From Rhabdornis inornatus (Eukaryota > Chordata > Aves > Passeriformes > Rhabdornithidae): a stretch of DNA of 64,000 nucleotides. Location of the stretch: the NCBI GenBank assembly GCA_013397075.1, contig VWZS01002669.1, positions 3,320,217 to 3,384,216 on the forward strand. The letters run 5' to 3'. Below, one piece after another: positions 63,051 to 64,000 of the stretch. A model generated the notes under the pieces. The model searched no databases. It was given only the letters and a program-made list of their open reading frames with translations, and was not told the DNA's origin. Position 1 is the first letter of the stretch; every line of letters begins with the position of its first letter. Position numbers and translations under genes: made by a program.

Positions 63051-64000
63051 TTTAATTTGGAGTTTAAATAGCTCCAAGTCAAATAATGAATGCTAGCCAA
63101 CAGAATTGTGGGGATTCGTATTCATAGTTTTCCCTTGCTTTTGGAGTCAGACTGGGCTGTACACTGCAACTGGGGAATAGGAGACTCCTTTTGAGGAAGA
63201 AAAATTGTTTCAGCAGTGTTCAGCCTCCAGTCTAATATATTTTTCTACTGCAGATAGCACTTCTGGGTTCGTTATAGCTTACTCTCACAAGTCGTCATTT
63301 CTGTCTCAAGGCTCTTGTGCTTTCCAATGTAAAGCAGATTGATGCTGGCACATTTTTTCTATTTTAATTTTACAAAGTTGTCACACTGAAACTGTGCCTC
63401 ATATTGGAAGTGCTTTGAAGTGAAGAGATAAACAAAGAGCTAAAATAAAATTAAAAAGGAGTATGAACAACATTTCATCTTGGTTTGTCTTTTTTAAGAA
63501 TAAGCTGAATGGATGTAGTACTCTTGTGCCACTGTAGTAAGTCTGCAAACATTAGCAGATCAATCTAAATTGAGTTAGTGTGTATGCAGTAAGCAGAAGC
63601 AGGTGAAAATTAGGTTATCTGTGCACAGCTCTTTCTATTTGCTATGAACAGTGAGATATAAACTAGTTTTTAGATGTGATTAGGTTTTGTTTATTTTTGG
63701 AGAGGGGCAGAGGCAGAACTTGTGCTGTACCTACCATAGTTATTAAACCAAGAAACTATATAAAAGTCACGAGCTCAGTTGTGACATTTGCAGGTAAAGG
63801 TAGAAAGCCCTCCTATAAATAAATCAGAAGTGAATCCAGGAGAAAAACCAGCAGTAGTCCTTGGTATATTTCAGTTTTATCTCTCTTGTTGAAAAACAAA
63901 AGCCAAGAATTTTCTGTCTCTTCACTAAAAAAAAAACCCACAAAAAAGTAATTGTCAGTGTCAGAAATGCCAACCAATTTATAATCTGACGTATGGTTTA

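Larger units (their letters stand above)
50540..64000 (+). other. PARD3B: PARD3B intron 4 (5' part)
   Basis: It starts with the donor gtaggt after exon 4 and runs past the end of the window. The next exon should encode something like DSTQNLEDRE and lead into PDZ1 (GGPLGIHVVPF in the family). No such sequence is recognisable here, so the intron is longer than 13.4 kb. It contains two CR1 copies in opposite orientation, a small TAA repeat and a GC-rich patch near its visible end. Confidence 0.85.

Noticed and set aside
63241..63290. tactgcag followed by atagcacttctggg as PARD3B exon 5
   Set aside because: The family resemblance to DST is only partial and appears in the wrong phase, and the sequence does not continue into the expected PDZ1-leading peptide.
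1..64000. tRNA, rRNA, snRNA, CRISPR array or bacterial-type operon
   Set aside because: None of the diagnostic sequence patterns was seen on either strand; the window is vertebrate intronic DNA with two exons.

Overview
This window looks like vertebrate nuclear DNA, most likely from a bird. It is AT-rich and almost entirely non-coding. It carries several truncated CR1 LINEs, including copies that end in the typical ATTCTGTG-type 3' terminus, as in avian and other sauropsid genomes. There are no bacterial-type operons, no tRNA or rRNA genes and no CRISPR arrays that I can see. The order of bird cannot be decided from the sequence alone.

The only gene I can support is PARD3B (par-3 family cell polarity regulator beta, Par3L), on the + strand. 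Two coding exons are visible. The first (35021-35189) encodes LIAIYDEQEPP...EIEVTPSALKL. The second (50433-50539) encodes (G)TPLLVRRSSDPALG...LKHVVA. They match the human protein directly after its N-terminal oligomerisation domain (about residues 75-166) and correspond to coding exons 3 and 4. The splice phases fit each other (0/1, then 1/0), so the two exons join cleanly across a 15.2 kb intron. I found neither exon 2 nor exon 5. Positions 1-35020 are therefore the end of intron 2, 35190-50432 is intron 3, and 50540-64000 is the start of intron 4. Very long introns are expected for this gene.

Layout. 1-35 kb: intron 2, with a GC-richer patch at 6.36-6.86 kb, an open stretch at 19.5-20.05 kb, an old + strand CR1 at 26.3-26.8 kb, and a GC-rich island at 31.4-32.3 kb next to a 27-nt T tract. 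35.0-35.2 kb: exon 3. 35.3-35.7 kb: a + strand CR1 close behind the exon 3 donor. 36-50.4 kb: intron 3, with an A/C-rich tract at 43.9 kb that is G-rich on the other strand. 50.4 kb: exon 4. 54.0-54.7 kb (+) and 56.1-56.5 kb (-): two CR1 copies facing each other. 62.6-63.05 kb: a GC-rich patch with weak tandem structure.

The open reading frames of 60-170 codons scattered over both strands show no recognisable protein and are best treated as chance. I see no previously undescribed system. The points most worth checking concern splicing (a competing acceptor before exon 3, a 42-nt frame-preserving candidate exon at 415-456, and the fact that exons 3 and 4 together are a multiple of three), an inverted CR1 pair that could form double-stranded RNA, and several intronic segments that look like conserved non-coding elements. 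The last group rests on composition only.
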